A stretch of 64,000 bases of DNA, taken from contig NZ_JBFTER010000001.1 of the NCBI RefSeq assembly GCF_047229345.1, positions 62,001 through 126,000 on the forward strand. Direction: 5' to 3'. A program made the position numbers and the translations under genes. This stretch comes from Cellulomonas_A sp047229345. GTDB lineage: Bacteria; Actinomycetota; Actinomycetes; Actinomycetales; Cellulomonadaceae. Numbering within the stretch: the stretch's first letter is position 1; every line of letters starts with the position of its first letter. The notes under the pieces are model-generated. The model was given only the letters and a program-made list of their open reading frames with translations, had not been told where the DNA came from and searched no databases. Of the stretch, positions 1 through 8,247 are shown in pieces.

Positions 1-244
1 ACGCGACCAGCCCTCCGGCCGCTGCCACCGTCAAATAGCGCCAGTCCACGAACGTCGCGGGCGGCAGGGCGCCGAGCAGGACGTCCCGCAGGATGCCGCC
101 GCCGACGGCGGTGATCGCCGCGAGCGTCACGACGCCGACGATGTCGACGTGCGCCACACGGATCGCGGTCAGCCCGCCGTTCAGCGCGAACGCGAACGTG
201 CCCACCAGGTCGAGCACGAGGAGCACGGTCGTCGTGGTGGTCAC
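1..244 (-). CDS. TRIC/UPF0126-family membrane protein (partial)
   Basis: Amino-terminal 81 codons of a small multi-pass membrane protein; the rest lies beyond the left edge. It starts with GTG at 244. Hydrophobic helices are visible at about residues 7-23, 34-48 and 70-81, with the motif GGGILRD at residues 48-54, which is the hallmark of the UPF0126 (YicG-like, trimeric intracellular cation channel) family. Family members are about 200-220 residues and form small channels or amino-acid carriers; the substrate here cannot be told. The gene is divergent from the acetyltransferase at 310. A hexamer TAGACC lies 6 nt upstream of the start on this strand, resembling the leaderless promoters seen elsewhere in the window. 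Confidence 0.85.
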   Translation of the reverse strand, partial: MTTTTTVLLVLDLVGTFAFALNGGLTAIRVAHVDIVGVVTLAAITAVGGGILRDVLLGALPPATFVDWRYLTVAAAGGLVA

Positions 245-309
245 GACACGGGTCTACCGCACGCGCGGTGTCCCGGCCGCTCACGACGCCCGCTGGCTAC
301 GCTCGGGAG

Positions 310-813
310 GTGCTCCTGCGCCCCTTCCGCGACGACGACGACGCCGCCGCGACGCTCGACGTGTTCCGCCGCGCGATCACGGTCCTCGCGAGCCGCGACT
401 ACACCGCGGAGCAGGTCGCCGCGTGGGCGAGCCCGGACATCGACCCGGCGGTCTGGGCCGAGCGGCGCGCGGCGAGCCGGACCCAGGTCGCGGAGGTCGA
501 CGGCCGCGTCGTCGGCTTCACCGACGTCGACGAGGACGGGTACGTCGACATGCTCTTCGTGGACCCGGACGTCGCACGGCAGGGCGTCGGCTCGGCGCTC
601 CTGCGCTGGGCGCGGGCGACGGCCGTGGAGCTCGGCGCGCACGCGCTGACGACGAACGCGAGCCTGACCGCGCGCCCCGCGTTCGAGGCGCACGGCTTCG
701 TGGTCGTCGCCGAGCAGCACCCCGTGCTCCGGGGGGTCGAGCTGACGAACTTCCGGATGCGGTGCGCCCTCGACCCCGACCTGCGGCGAGAGGCGGGCGG
801 CGCGGCCGGCTGA
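310..813 (+). CDS. GNAT family N-acetyltransferase
   Basis: Predicted 167-residue Gcn5-related acetyltransferase that would transfer an acetyl group from acetyl-CoA to an unknown amine. The family core is visible: an N-terminal LRPFRDDDD stretch, the strand-turn GRVVGFTDV, strand 4 (YVDMLFVDPDVARQGVG, about residues 77-93) holding the RQGVGSALL acetyl-CoA pyrophosphate loop, and a C-terminal FEAHGFVVV strand. I chose the GTG at 310 because a -10-like TACGCT (298-303) lies 6 nt before it and the protein then begins directly at the GNAT fold. An upstream in-frame GTG at 268 would add 14 residues. It is a single gene, convergent with the ROK regulator 5 nt downstream. Substrate unknown. Confidence 0.8.
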   Translation: MLLRPFRDDDDAAATLDVFRRAITVLASRDYTAEQVAAWASPDIDPAVWAERRAASRTQVAEVDGRVVGFTDVDEDGYVDMLFVDPDVARQGVGSALLRWARATAVELGAHALTTNASLTARPAFEAHGFVVVAEQHPVLRGVELTNFRMRCALDPDLRREAGGAAG

Positions 814-818
814 CGGTC

Positions 819-1958
819 TCAGGGTGCCCGGAGCACGAAGTCCTGGATCGCGACGACCGCCGCACCGCGGGCCCACTGCGTGAAGTCGCCGGGACGGGTC
901 ACCAGGTCCAGCGGCGAGGTGCGCGGGTCACGGTCCCGCGCCACGGCGACGCGCAGCGCTGCCGGGTCGGCGTCGACGAGCGCGACCCCCTCGCCGGTCA
1001 CCACGACGCGCTCGGGCATCGTGAGGTTGGCGACCGCGGCGACGAGCCGGCCGAGCGCACCGATCGCGTCGCGCACGATCAGCCGGGCCGCGGGCTCGTC
1101 GCCGCGGGCGAGCGTGAGCAGCTCGTCGTAGCCGACGGGCCGGCCGAGGGCGACCGTCGCCTGCGCCGTGAGCGACGGGATCGTCAGCATCGCGCTCGCG
1201 CAGCCACGGTGCCCCGCGAAGCAGACCGCACCGTTGGGGTCGAGCGGGAAGTGCCCGACGAGCCCGAGCCCGCTGTCCCGGTGCGTCACGAGCCGCCCGT
1301 GCTGCACGAGTCCGTAGCCGACGCCCGCGCCGATCGTGAGGACGGCCAGGCTGCGCAGGCCGCGACCGGCACCGAACCAGTGCTCGGCGGTCGTGAGGGC
1401 CACGACGTCGTTCTCGACGACCGTCGGCAGGCCCGTCGCCTGCTCGGCACGGGTCGCGACCGCCACGTCGTCCCAGCCGAGGAACGGCGCGCTGCGCACC
1501 GAGCGGTGGTCGGGGGAGTGGCCGCCGAGCGCGATCCCCAGGCCGGTGACGTCCGTGCTGCCGGCGAGCTCGAGGGTCAGGGCGGCGACCACGTCGAGGA
1601 CGCGGTCCGGCTCGTGCTGCATGAGGGGTGCGCTCGCGTGCGCGAGCACCGTGCCGCGCAGGTCGACGAGCACGGCGTGCGCGGCGTCGCCCGTGAGCTT
1701 CACGCCGGCGAAGTGGTGAGAGCCGGGGACGACGTCGAGGGGGCGCGCCGGCCGGCCGGTGGCCGGGTCGCGGGCGGGCTCGGACTCGACGAGCATGCCG
1801 GACTCGAGCAGCGGCTTGGTGAGCCGGGTCAGGCTCGCCTGGGACAGCTCGAGGCGGCGCGCGAGCTCGGTGCGCGAGAGCGGGCCGTGCAGCAGCACCT
1901 CGAGCGCGACGTCGCGCGTCGAGCCCCCCGCGGGCGCCCACGCGGCGACGTCGGTCAT
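819..1958 (-). CDS. ROK family transcriptional regulator
   Basis: Predicted 379-residue repressor/open-reading-frame/kinase (ROK) protein. Residues about 15-65 form a winged helix-turn-helix (ELARRLELSQASLTRL is the recognition region), followed by a sugar-kinase-like ROK domain with the ENDVVALTTAEHWFG strand-helix and the GAGVGYGLV loop. The zinc motif is altered: the usual CxCGxxGC reads CFAGHRGC, so one cysteine is missing. The start ATG at 1958 has a good ribosome site (GGAG 8 nt upstream). It is divergent from an alpha-galactosidase and sugar ABC genes, so it most likely represses them and is induced by a galactoside or a derivative; that is inference from position and family. Confidence 0.85.
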   Translation of the reverse strand: MTDVAAWAPAGGSTRDVALEVLLHGPLSRTELARRLELSQASLTRLTKPLLESGMLVESEPARDPATGRPARPLDVVPGSHHFAGVKLTGDAAHAVLVDLRGTVLAHASAPLMQHEPDRVLDVVAALTLELAGSTDVTGLGIALGGHSPDHRSVRSAPFLGWDDVAVATRAEQATGLPTVVENDVVALTTAEHWFGAGRGLRSLAVLTIGAGVGYGLVQHGRLVTHRDSGLGLVGHFPLDPNGAVCFAGHRGCASAMLTIPSLTAQATVALGRPVGYDELLTLARGDEPAARLIVRDAIGALGRLVAAVANLTMPERVVVTGEGVALVDADPAALRVAVARDRDPRTSPLDLVTRPGDFTQWARGAAVVAIQDFVLRAP

Positions 1959-2172
1959 GTCTTCTCCTTCGCACCCGTCACGCCCGTCACCCGTCACCCG
2001 TCGCGCCCGGGACGTGCCCCCAGCCGCGCGCCGCGCGGTCGTCCCACGCCGCCCGTGCACGCCGCAGCGCGACGCATCCTGCCAGTCCACGGGGGCCGGT
2101 GCGCACCACGATACCTCCGTCGTGGAAGCCGTGGAGCCATTATGTGCGGAAAAGTGTGACGAGCGTCTCGAC

Positions 2173-2202
2173 TTGACGGCACGGGACTTCCGAGACAACA
2201 CT
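2173..2202 (+). promoter_or_regulatory. Candidate promoter of the alpha-galactosidase/sugar ABC operon
   Basis: TTGACG at 2173-2178 resembles a -35 box and AACACT at 2197-2202 a -10 box, with an 18-nt spacer. The predicted transcript would start near 2209-2210, exactly at the palindrome described next, and about 28 nt before the GTG start at 2238. Confidence 0.5.
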
Positions 2203-2209
2203 CAGAGTC

Positions 2210-2221
2210 ATCCGATCGGAT
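2210..2221. promoter_or_regulatory. Candidate operator palindrome for the ROK regulator
   Basis: ATCCGATCGGAT is a perfect 12-bp palindrome lying in the ROK/galactosidase intergenic region and overlapping the predicted transcription start of the sugar operon. A repressor bound here would block initiation. Assignment to the adjacent ROK protein is inference from position. Confidence 0.5.
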
Positions 2222-2237
2222 CAACGTCTGGACTTCC

Positions 2238-4412
2238 GTGGCACCGTCGCACCCCTCCCTGCTGCACCTGCGCTCCGCGGGCGTGAGTCTCGTGCTCGAC
2301 GTCGAGGGCGGGCATCTGCCGCGCGTCCTGCACTGGGGCGCCGACCTCGGCGAGCTCCCGGACGGCGAGCTCGCCGACCTGCGCGTCGCGAGCGTCCCCC
2401 CGCTCGCGCCCGGCTCGACGGACGCCCCGGTGCCCGTCTCGCTGCTCCCCGAGCAGTCGCTCGGCTGGCTCGGGACACCCGGGATCACGGGGCACCGCGA
2501 CGGCGCCGACTTCTCCGTCGCGTTCACCTCCGCCCGGACGGAGCACGCGCGGCGTCCCGAGGCCGGCGTCGAGCACCGCGTACGGACGACGGCGCGCGAC
2601 GACGTCGCCGGGCTCGACCTCGCGCTCGACCTCGAGCTCCTCGGCAGCGGGCTGCTGCGCACCCGCAGCACGCTCACCAGCACGGGCGCCGGGACCTACA
2701 CCCTCGGCTCGCTCGACGTGATGCTCCCCGTGCCGTCCGAGGCCGACGAGGTGCTCGACTTCACCGGCCGTCACCTGCGCGAGCGGTCCCCGCAGCGCGC
2801 ACCGTTCGACGTCGGGACCCGGCTGCGCGAGAGCCGCCGCGGCCGGGCGCACGACGCGACCGTGCTGCTGCTCGCCGGCCGGACGGGCTTCGGCTACCGC
2901 TCCGGCGAGGTGTGGGGCGTGCACGTCGCGTGGTCCGGCAACACCCGCACGCTCGCGGAGCGGACGTCGTCGGGCGTCCGGCTGCTCGGGGCCGGCGAGC
3001 TGCTGCTCATGGGGGAGGTGCGGCTCTCTCCCGGGGGGTCGTACGCGAGCCCCTGGGTCTACGGCTCGTACGGCGTCGGGCTCGACGAGCTCGCGGGACG
3101 GTTCCACGCCTACCTGCGCTCACGGCCCCAGCACCCCCGGACGCCGCGTCCCGTGCTGCTCAACGTGTGGGAGGCCGTGTACTTCGACCACGACCTCGAC
3201 CGGCTGCGCACGCTCGCGGACCGCGCGGCCGCGCTCGGGGTCGAGCGCTACGTGCTCGACGACGGCTGGTTCCGCGGCCGGCGCGACGACACCGCGGGGC
3301 TCGGTGACTGGTACGTCGACGAGGACGTCTGGCCGGACGGCCTCGGGCCGCTCGTCGACCACGTGCGCGGGCTCGGTATGCAGTTCGGGCTGTGGTTCGA
3401 GCCCGAGATGGTCAACCCCGACTCGGACCTCGCCCGGGCGCACCCGGAGTGGCTCCTGCAGACCGGTGGGCGGCTGGGCCCGTCCGCGCGCCACCAGCAG
3501 GTCCTCAACCTCGCGCACCCCGACGCGTACGCGCACGTGCTCGAGCGGATCGACGCGATCCTCACCGAGCACCCCGTCGACTACGTGAAGTGGGACCACA
3601 ACCGCGACCTGATCGACGCCGGCCTGTGGCCGACCGGCCGGGCCGGCGTGCACGAGCAGACGCTCGCGACCTACCGGCTGCTCGACGAGCTGCGCGCCCG
3701 CCACCCCGGGCTCGAGATCGAGTCCTGCGCGGGCGGTGGTGGGCGCACCGACCTCGGGATCATGGAGCGCGCCGAGCGCGTGTGGGCGTCCGACACGATC
3801 GACGCGCTCGAGCGGCAGGGCATCGAGGCCGGCATGGGCCTGCTGCTGCCGCCCGAGATGATCGGCTCGCACGTCGGCGCGCCGACCGCGCACACGACCG
3901 GGCGCACGCACGTGCTCGGGTTCCGCGCGGGGACCGCGTTCTTCTCCCACCTCGGCATCGAGTGGGACCTCACGCGCGCGGACGACGCGGACGTCGCCGC
4001 GCTGTCGACCTGGGTGCGCGCGCACCAGGAGCACCGCGCGCTGCTGCACAGCGGCACCGTCGTGCACGCGGACACGCCCGACCCTGCGCTGTGGGTGCAC
4101 GGTGTCGTCGCGCAGGACGGCACGGAGGCGGTCTTCGCCGTCGTGACGCTCGGCACCTCGGCCACGAGCCCCCCGGGGCGTGTCCGGCTCCCCGGCCTCG
4201 ACCCGGCCGCGACGTACGACGTCCGGCCGCTGCCGCCCGGCGACGCCGCGGCGCACGGGGACGCGATCTACCCCGTCCCCTGGTGGACGGACGGCACGCG
4301 GCTCAGCGGCCGCACCCTCGCAGCGGTCGGGATCCAGGTCCCGTCGCTCTTCCCCGAGCGCCTCGTGCTGCTGCACGTGCGCCGGGCACCCAGCGGCCCG
4401 ACCGCCGACTGA
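2238..4412 (+). CDS. Alpha-galactosidase, glycoside hydrolase family 36
   Basis: Predicted 724-residue GH36 enzyme that removes terminal alpha-1,6-linked galactose from raffinose-family sugars, melibiose or galactomannan, with retention of configuration. Layout: N-terminal beta-sandwich (about 1-290), TIM barrel from VLLNVWEAVYFDHD onward, C-terminal beta domain. The nucleophile is Asp453 in YVKWDHNRD and the acid/base is Asp519 in WASDTID; the CAGGGGRTD loop is also present. Length matches family norms. No signal peptide is seen, so the enzyme should act in the cytoplasm on sugars brought in by the importer encoded just downstream (32 nt away). GTG start; the ribosome site is weak (TCTGGA). 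Confidence 0.93.
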   Translation: MAPSHPSLLHLRSAGVSLVLDVEGGHLPRVLHWGADLGELPDGELADLRVASVPPLAPGSTDAPVPVSLLPEQSLGWLGTPGITGHRDGADFSVAFTSARTEHARRPEAGVEHRVRTTARDDVAGLDLALDLELLGSGLLRTRSTLTSTGAGTYTLGSLDVMLPVPSEADEVLDFTGRHLRERSPQRAPFDVGTRLRESRRGRAHDATVLLLAGRTGFGYRSGEVWGVHVAWSGNTRTLAERTSSGVRLLGAGELLLMGEVRLSPGGSYASPWVYGSYGVGLDELAGRFHAYLRSRPQHPRTPRPVLLNVWEAVYFDHDLDRLRTLADRAAALGVERYVLDDGWFRGRRDDTAGLGDWYVDEDVWPDGLGPLVDHVRGLGMQFGLWFEPEMVNPDSDLARAHPEWLLQTGGRLGPSARHQQVLNLAHPDAYAHVLERIDAILTEHPVDYVKWDHNRDLIDAGLWPTGRAGVHEQTLATYRLLDELRARHPGLEIESCAGGGGRTDLGIMERAERVWASDTIDALERQGIEAGMGLLLPPEMIGSHVGAPTAHTTGRTHVLGFRAGTAFFSHLGIEWDLTRADDADVAALSTWVRAHQEHRALLHSGTVVHADTPDPALWVHGVVAQDGTEAVFAVVTLGTSATSPPGRVRLPGLDPAATYDVRPLPPGDAAAHGDAIYPVPWWTDGTRLSGRTLAAVGIQVPSLFPERLVLLHVRRAPSGPTAD

Positions 4413-4443
4413 GCTCGTCGACCCCCCGGAAGGGGCACCCGTC

Positions 4444-5703
4444 ATGGCACCACCCCGCACCGTCGCGAGGCTCCTCGTCGTCGGGCTCGCCGCCTCCACG
4501 CTCGCCGCGTGCGCCGGCGGCTCCGGCGAGCGGACGGAGATCACGTTCTTCCAGTTCAAGCCCGAGGCCGTCGACTACTTCGAGCAGCGCGCCGCCGAGT
4601 TCGAGGCGCAGAACCCGGACATCGACGTCATCGTCGACAACGTCCCCGACCCCGAGACCGCGCTGCGCACCCGGCTCGTGAAGAACGACGTGCCGGACGT
4701 GCTGACGCTCAACGGCAACGGCACCTTCGGCGAGCTCGCCTCGGCGGGCATCTTCGAGAACTACGCGGACGACCCGATCCTCGAGGACCTCAACGAGGGC
4801 TACGTCGAGATCCTGCAGGACCTCGGCGCGAGCGAGGAGGGCGCCGTCAACGGCATCCCGTTCGCCGCGAACGCGAGCGGCGTGCTGTACAACGTCGAGC
4901 TGTTCGAGCAGCAGGGCGTCGAGGTCCCGCAGACGTGGGACGAGCTGCTCGCCGCGGCGCAGACGTTCCAGGACGCGGGCATCACGCCGTTCTACGCGAT
5001 GCTCGCCGATGCGTGGACCGCGCAGGCGCCGCTCGCCCCGCTGACCGCGCAGACCGCGCCCGAGGGGTTCTTCGAGGCGCGGTTCGCGGGCGACACCACG
5101 TTCGCCGAGGGCTGGCGGGAGGCCGCGGAGAAGGAGCTCGAGCTGTTCGAGTACACCCAGCCGAACCCTGCGGCCTTCGGGTACCAGGAGGGGACCGTGG
5201 CGTTCGCGGCGGGGGAGTCCGCGATGCTCCTGCTCGGCAGCTACGCCGTCCCGCAGATCCGCAGCTTCGAGCCGGACTTCACCGTCGGGAGCTTCCCGCT
5301 CCCGGCGACGGACGACCCGGCCGACACCCGGCTCGTCTCGGGGGTCGACGTCCTCGTGACCGCGGGCGCCGGCGGCGCGCACCCCGAGGAGTCGCGCCGC
5401 CTCGTCGAGTTCCTGATGGAGCCCGCTGCCGTGCAGGACTACGCCGAGCAGCAGGTCGCGATCCCCGCGCTCGAGGGCGCGAGCAACCCGGACCCGGCGC
5501 TCGCCGGGATCCAGCCCTACATCGACCAGGAGCGTCTCGTGGGCTTCGACGACCACCAGTTCATCCCGGCGATCCCGCTCGGGCCGCTGCTGCAGCAGTT
5601 CCTCATCGACGAGGACGCCGACGCGTTCCTCGACGGGCTCGACGGCGCGTGGGACCGCGTCGCGCAGCGCCGCACCTGGGGCCTCGGGGCGGTGAGCTCC
5701 TGA
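4444..5703 (+). CDS. Sugar ABC transporter substrate-binding lipoprotein
   Basis: Predicted 419-residue extracellular binding protein (solute-binding family 1). Residues 1-22 form a lipoprotein signal peptide with lipobox LAAC, so Cys23 would be lipidated and anchored to the membrane. The mature protein opens with ITFFQFKPEAVDYF and continues with a typical alpha/beta two-lobe fold. ATG start at 4444 follows GGAAGG about 9 nt upstream. It lies 31 nt after the alpha-galactosidase and its stop overlaps the next permease start (TGATG), so the genes are one operon. The likely ligand is an alpha-galactoside; this is inferred only from the neighbouring GH36 gene. Confidence 0.9.
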   Translation: MAPPRTVARLLVVGLAASTLAACAGGSGERTEITFFQFKPEAVDYFEQRAAEFEAQNPDIDVIVDNVPDPETALRTRLVKNDVPDVLTLNGNGTFGELASAGIFENYADDPILEDLNEGYVEILQDLGASEEGAVNGIPFAANASGVLYNVELFEQQGVEVPQTWDELLAAAQTFQDAGITPFYAMLADAWTAQAPLAPLTAQTAPEGFFEARFAGDTTFAEGWREAAEKELELFEYTQPNPAAFGYQEGTVAFAAGESAMLLLGSYAVPQIRSFEPDFTVGSFPLPATDDPADTRLVSGVDVLVTAGAGGAHPEESRRLVEFLMEPAAVQDYAEQQVAIPALEGASNPDPALAGIQPYIDQERLVGFDDHQFIPAIPLGPLLQQFLIDEDADAFLDGLDGAWDRVAQRRTWGLGAVSS

Positions 5704-6626
5704 TGGCCACGTCGACGCAGGCGCCCCCCGCGCGGACCTCCTCGCCGGCCCACCGGCCGGACCGGAACCGCATCCCGCGCACCTTCTACTGGATGGTCCT
5801 GCCGGCCGTCGTGCTGTTCCTCGTCTTCCACACCATCCCCGTGCTCCAGGGCGTGTTCTACAGCTTCACCGACTCCCCGGGCTACGGGGACTGGAGCTTC
5901 GTGGGGCTCGAGAACTACGTCGCGCTGTTCGCCGACCCGCAGGTGCGCGCCGCCTACGGCTTCACGTTCCGCTTCGCGTTCCTCGCGACGATCCTGGTCA
6001 ACGCGCTCGCGCTGGCCATCGCGATCGGGCTCAACGGCAAGATCAAGTGGAAGAACACGCTGCGGGGCGCCTACTTCGTGCCGAACGTGCTCTCGATCCT
6101 CGTCATCGGGTACGTGTTCCAGTACCTGTTCTCCGGGTCGATCCCGGCGATCGCCACGGCGCTCGGGATCGACCGGCTCTCGACGTCGATCCTCGCCGAC
6201 CCGCAGCTCGCGTGGGTGGGCATCCTGGTCCTCGCCGTCTGGCAGGCCACCGCGTTCAACATCATCATCTACCTCGCCGGTCTCCAGACCGTGCCCGGGG
6301 AGCTCTACGAGGCGGCCTCGCTCGACGGAGCGAGCTCCTGGCGGCAGTTCCGCAGCATCACGTTCCCGATGATCGCCGGGTTCTTCACGATCAACATGGT
6401 GCTCGCGCTCAAGAGCTTCCTGCAGGTCTTCGACCACATCATCGCGCTGACCAACGGCGGCCCCGGAACCTCGACGCAGTCCGTGGGCGTGCTCATCTAC
6501 CGCGGCGGCTTCCAGGGCGGCGAGTACGGCTACCAGCTCGCGAACGCGGTCCTCTTCATGATCGTGATCGTCGCGTTCGCGGTCTTCCAGCTCCGGGTCC
6601 TGCAGCGCAGAGAGGTGTCCGTGTGA
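5703..6626 (+). CDS. Sugar ABC transporter permease (MalF/UgpA type)
   Basis: Predicted 307-residue inner-membrane permease with about six transmembrane helices, starting with MVLPAVVLFLVFHTIPVL at roughly residues 31-48. The cytoplasmic EAA loop that docks the ATPase reads EAASLDGASSWRQF. ATG at 5703 overlaps the binding-protein stop, and its own stop overlaps the next start (ATGA), which indicates translational coupling. It should pair with the second permease as a heterodimer of a CUT1-type sugar importer. No ATPase gene follows. Confidence 0.9.
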   Translation: MATSTQAPPARTSSPAHRPDRNRIPRTFYWMVLPAVVLFLVFHTIPVLQGVFYSFTDSPGYGDWSFVGLENYVALFADPQVRAAYGFTFRFAFLATILVNALALAIAIGLNGKIKWKNTLRGAYFVPNVLSILVIGYVFQYLFSGSIPAIATALGIDRLSTSILADPQLAWVGILVLAVWQATAFNIIIYLAGLQTVPGELYEAASLDGASSWRQFRSITFPMIAGFFTINMVLALKSFLQVFDHIIALTNGGPGTSTQSVGVLIYRGGFQGGEYGYQLANAVLFMIVIVAFAVFQLRVLQRREVSV

Positions 6627-7573
6627 TGACCACGCCGACGAGCGGACCGAACACCATCGCCGCACCCCCACGGCCGGCGCGCGGCGCCGACCCCGACGGC
6701 CCCGACCTCCCCGGACGGCCCGGCGGCCGGGCACGACGCCCCCGCCGGTCGCGCGAGGAGTACCGCGTCAACTGGTGGCTCACCGCGCTGCTGATCGTGC
6801 TGAGCCTGACGATCCTGATCCCGCTCTACTTCACGGTCGTCACCGCGCTCAAGACCCAGGACCAGCTCGGCGGCACCGGGTTCGCGCTCCCGACCGAGCT
6901 CGCCTGGGGGAACTTCGCCGAGGCGTGGCAGCTCACCGAGTTCCCCCGCACCGCCCTGAACAGCGCGGTGATCACGGTCGGCGCGGTCGTGCTGACGCTG
7001 CTGACGAACTCGATGGTCGCCTACGCGATCGCCCGGAACATGCACCGGCGGCTGTTCAAGGGGCTGTTCTTCTACTTCATCTCGGCGCTCTTCGTGCCGT
7101 TCCCGATCCTCATGCTGCCGGTCGCGAAGCAGACGGCGCTGCTGGGGCTCGACAACCAGGTCGGCCTCATCCTGCTCTACGTGGTGTACGGCCTGTCGTT
7201 CAACATCTTCATCTTCGTCGCGTACATCAACTCGATCCCGCGCGAGCTCGAGGAGGCCGCCATCGTCGACGGCGCGAGCACGTGGACGCTGTTCTGGAAG
7301 ATCATCTTCCCGCTGCTGTCCCCGATGAACGCGACGGTCGGGATCCTCACGTGCCTGTGGGCGTGGAACGACTTCCTGCTCCCGCTGGTCATCGTCTCCG
7401 ACCCCCGCGGCGCGACGCTGCCGCTCGTGCAGTACGTGTTCCAGAGCCAGTTCACGACGAACTACACCGTGGCGTTCGCGTCCTACCTCATGGCGATGGC
7501 GCCGCTCCTCCTGGTCTACGTGATCGCCCAGCGCTGGGTCATCTCCGGCGTCACGCGCGGCGCGATCAAGTGA
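6626..7573 (+). CDS. Sugar ABC transporter permease (MalG type)
   Basis: Predicted 315-residue permease, partner of the preceding gene. A proline- and arginine-rich cytoplasmic tail (about residues 1-50) precedes the first helix (WWLTALLIVLSLTILIPLYF). The EAA loop reads EEAAIVDGASTWTLF. ATG at 6626 overlaps the upstream TGA by one base. This is the last gene of the operon; a hairpin follows at 7594-7630. No ABC ATPase is encoded here, as is common for actinobacterial CUT1 systems that share one multi-sugar ATPase (MsiK type) encoded elsewhere. Confidence 0.9.
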   Translation: MTTPTSGPNTIAAPPRPARGADPDGPDLPGRPGGRARRPRRSREEYRVNWWLTALLIVLSLTILIPLYFTVVTALKTQDQLGGTGFALPTELAWGNFAEAWQLTEFPRTALNSAVITVGAVVLTLLTNSMVAYAIARNMHRRLFKGLFFYFISALFVPFPILMLPVAKQTALLGLDNQVGLILLYVVYGLSFNIFIFVAYINSIPRELEEAAIVDGASTWTLFWKIIFPLLSPMNATVGILTCLWAWNDFLLPLVIVSDPRGATLPLVQYVFQSQFTTNYTVAFASYLMAMAPLLLVYVIAQRWVISGVTRGAIK

Positions 7574-7593
7574 CGGCGCGCTGACCGGTCACC

Positions 7594-7630
7594 ACGACGC
7601 CCTCGCCGCCGCGTGCGACGAGGGCGTCGT
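7594..7630 (+). terminator. Terminator-like hairpin after the sugar ABC operon
   Basis: ACGACGCCCTCG at 7594-7605 pairs perfectly with 7619-7630 (12 bp, 13-nt loop). There is no U-tract, as is usual in very GC-rich actinobacteria. It sits 21 nt after the last permease stop. Confidence 0.6.
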
Positions 7631-7740
7631 CGTGCGCCGGGGGGCGCCGCTCCGCGCTGCGGCGGCCCGCGGCCCACGACCCCGCCGGCGCGAGTCCCGG
7701 ACCCCTGGGCGGCCGCGGCCGGACGGGGTTGACTGGCCGG

Positions 7741-8172
7741 ATGACACCGAACCGGTCGATGCCCGCGTCCGCAGTCGTGCCCGTGCTCCCGTACCCCGAC
7801 GTGCCGGCGGCGGTCGCCTGGCTCGTCGCGGCGTTCGGGTTCGTCGAGCGCCTCCGGATCGGGGGCGGGCACCGCGTCCAGCTCCGCTGCGGCGAGGGCG
7901 ACGTCGTCGCGAGCGCGGGCGGCGAGCGCCGGACGCCCGGGCCCGGCGAGGTCGTCGAGTCGGTCATGGTGCGGGTCGAGGACGTCGACGCGCACTGCGC
8001 ACGCGCGCGGGCACACGGCGCGCAGGTGCTCGCGGAGCCGACCGACCACCCGTACGGCGAGCGGCAGTACGAGGTCGCCGACCTCGCCGGGCACCGGTGG
8101 ACGTTCACGCAGACGACGGCCGACGTCGCACCGGAGGACTGGGGCGGGGTGCTGGTCGATCCCGAGGCCTGA
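7741..8172 (+). CDS. VOC (glyoxalase/bleomycin-resistance) family protein
   Basis: Predicted 143-residue protein with a single vicinal-oxygen-chelate fold: VVPVLPYPDVPAAVAWLV (about residues 12-29) is the first beta-alpha unit, VQLRCGEGDVV and VMVRVEDVDAHCARA follow, and the protein ends with a YEVADLAGHRWTF strand. Such proteins often work as dimers in metal-dependent isomerases, dioxygenases or antibiotic-binding proteins; nothing here identifies a substrate. ATG at 7741 is preferred to an in-frame TTG at 7729; TTGACT lies 6 nt before the ATG and may be a leaderless -10. It stands alone, convergent with the CYTH-CHAD gene. Confidence 0.8.
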   Translation: MTPNRSMPASAVVPVLPYPDVPAAVAWLVAAFGFVERLRIGGGHRVQLRCGEGDVVASAGGERRTPGPGEVVESVMVRVEDVDAHCARARAHGAQVLAEPTDHPYGERQYEVADLAGHRWTFTQTTADVAPEDWGGVLVDPEA

Positions 8173-8247
8173 CCCGGGCCGGCCGCGGCGCCGCGGGCGG
8201 GAGCGTCGTGGTCGGAGCCGGTGGTGGTCGCTCCCCGGCGGCGGGCC

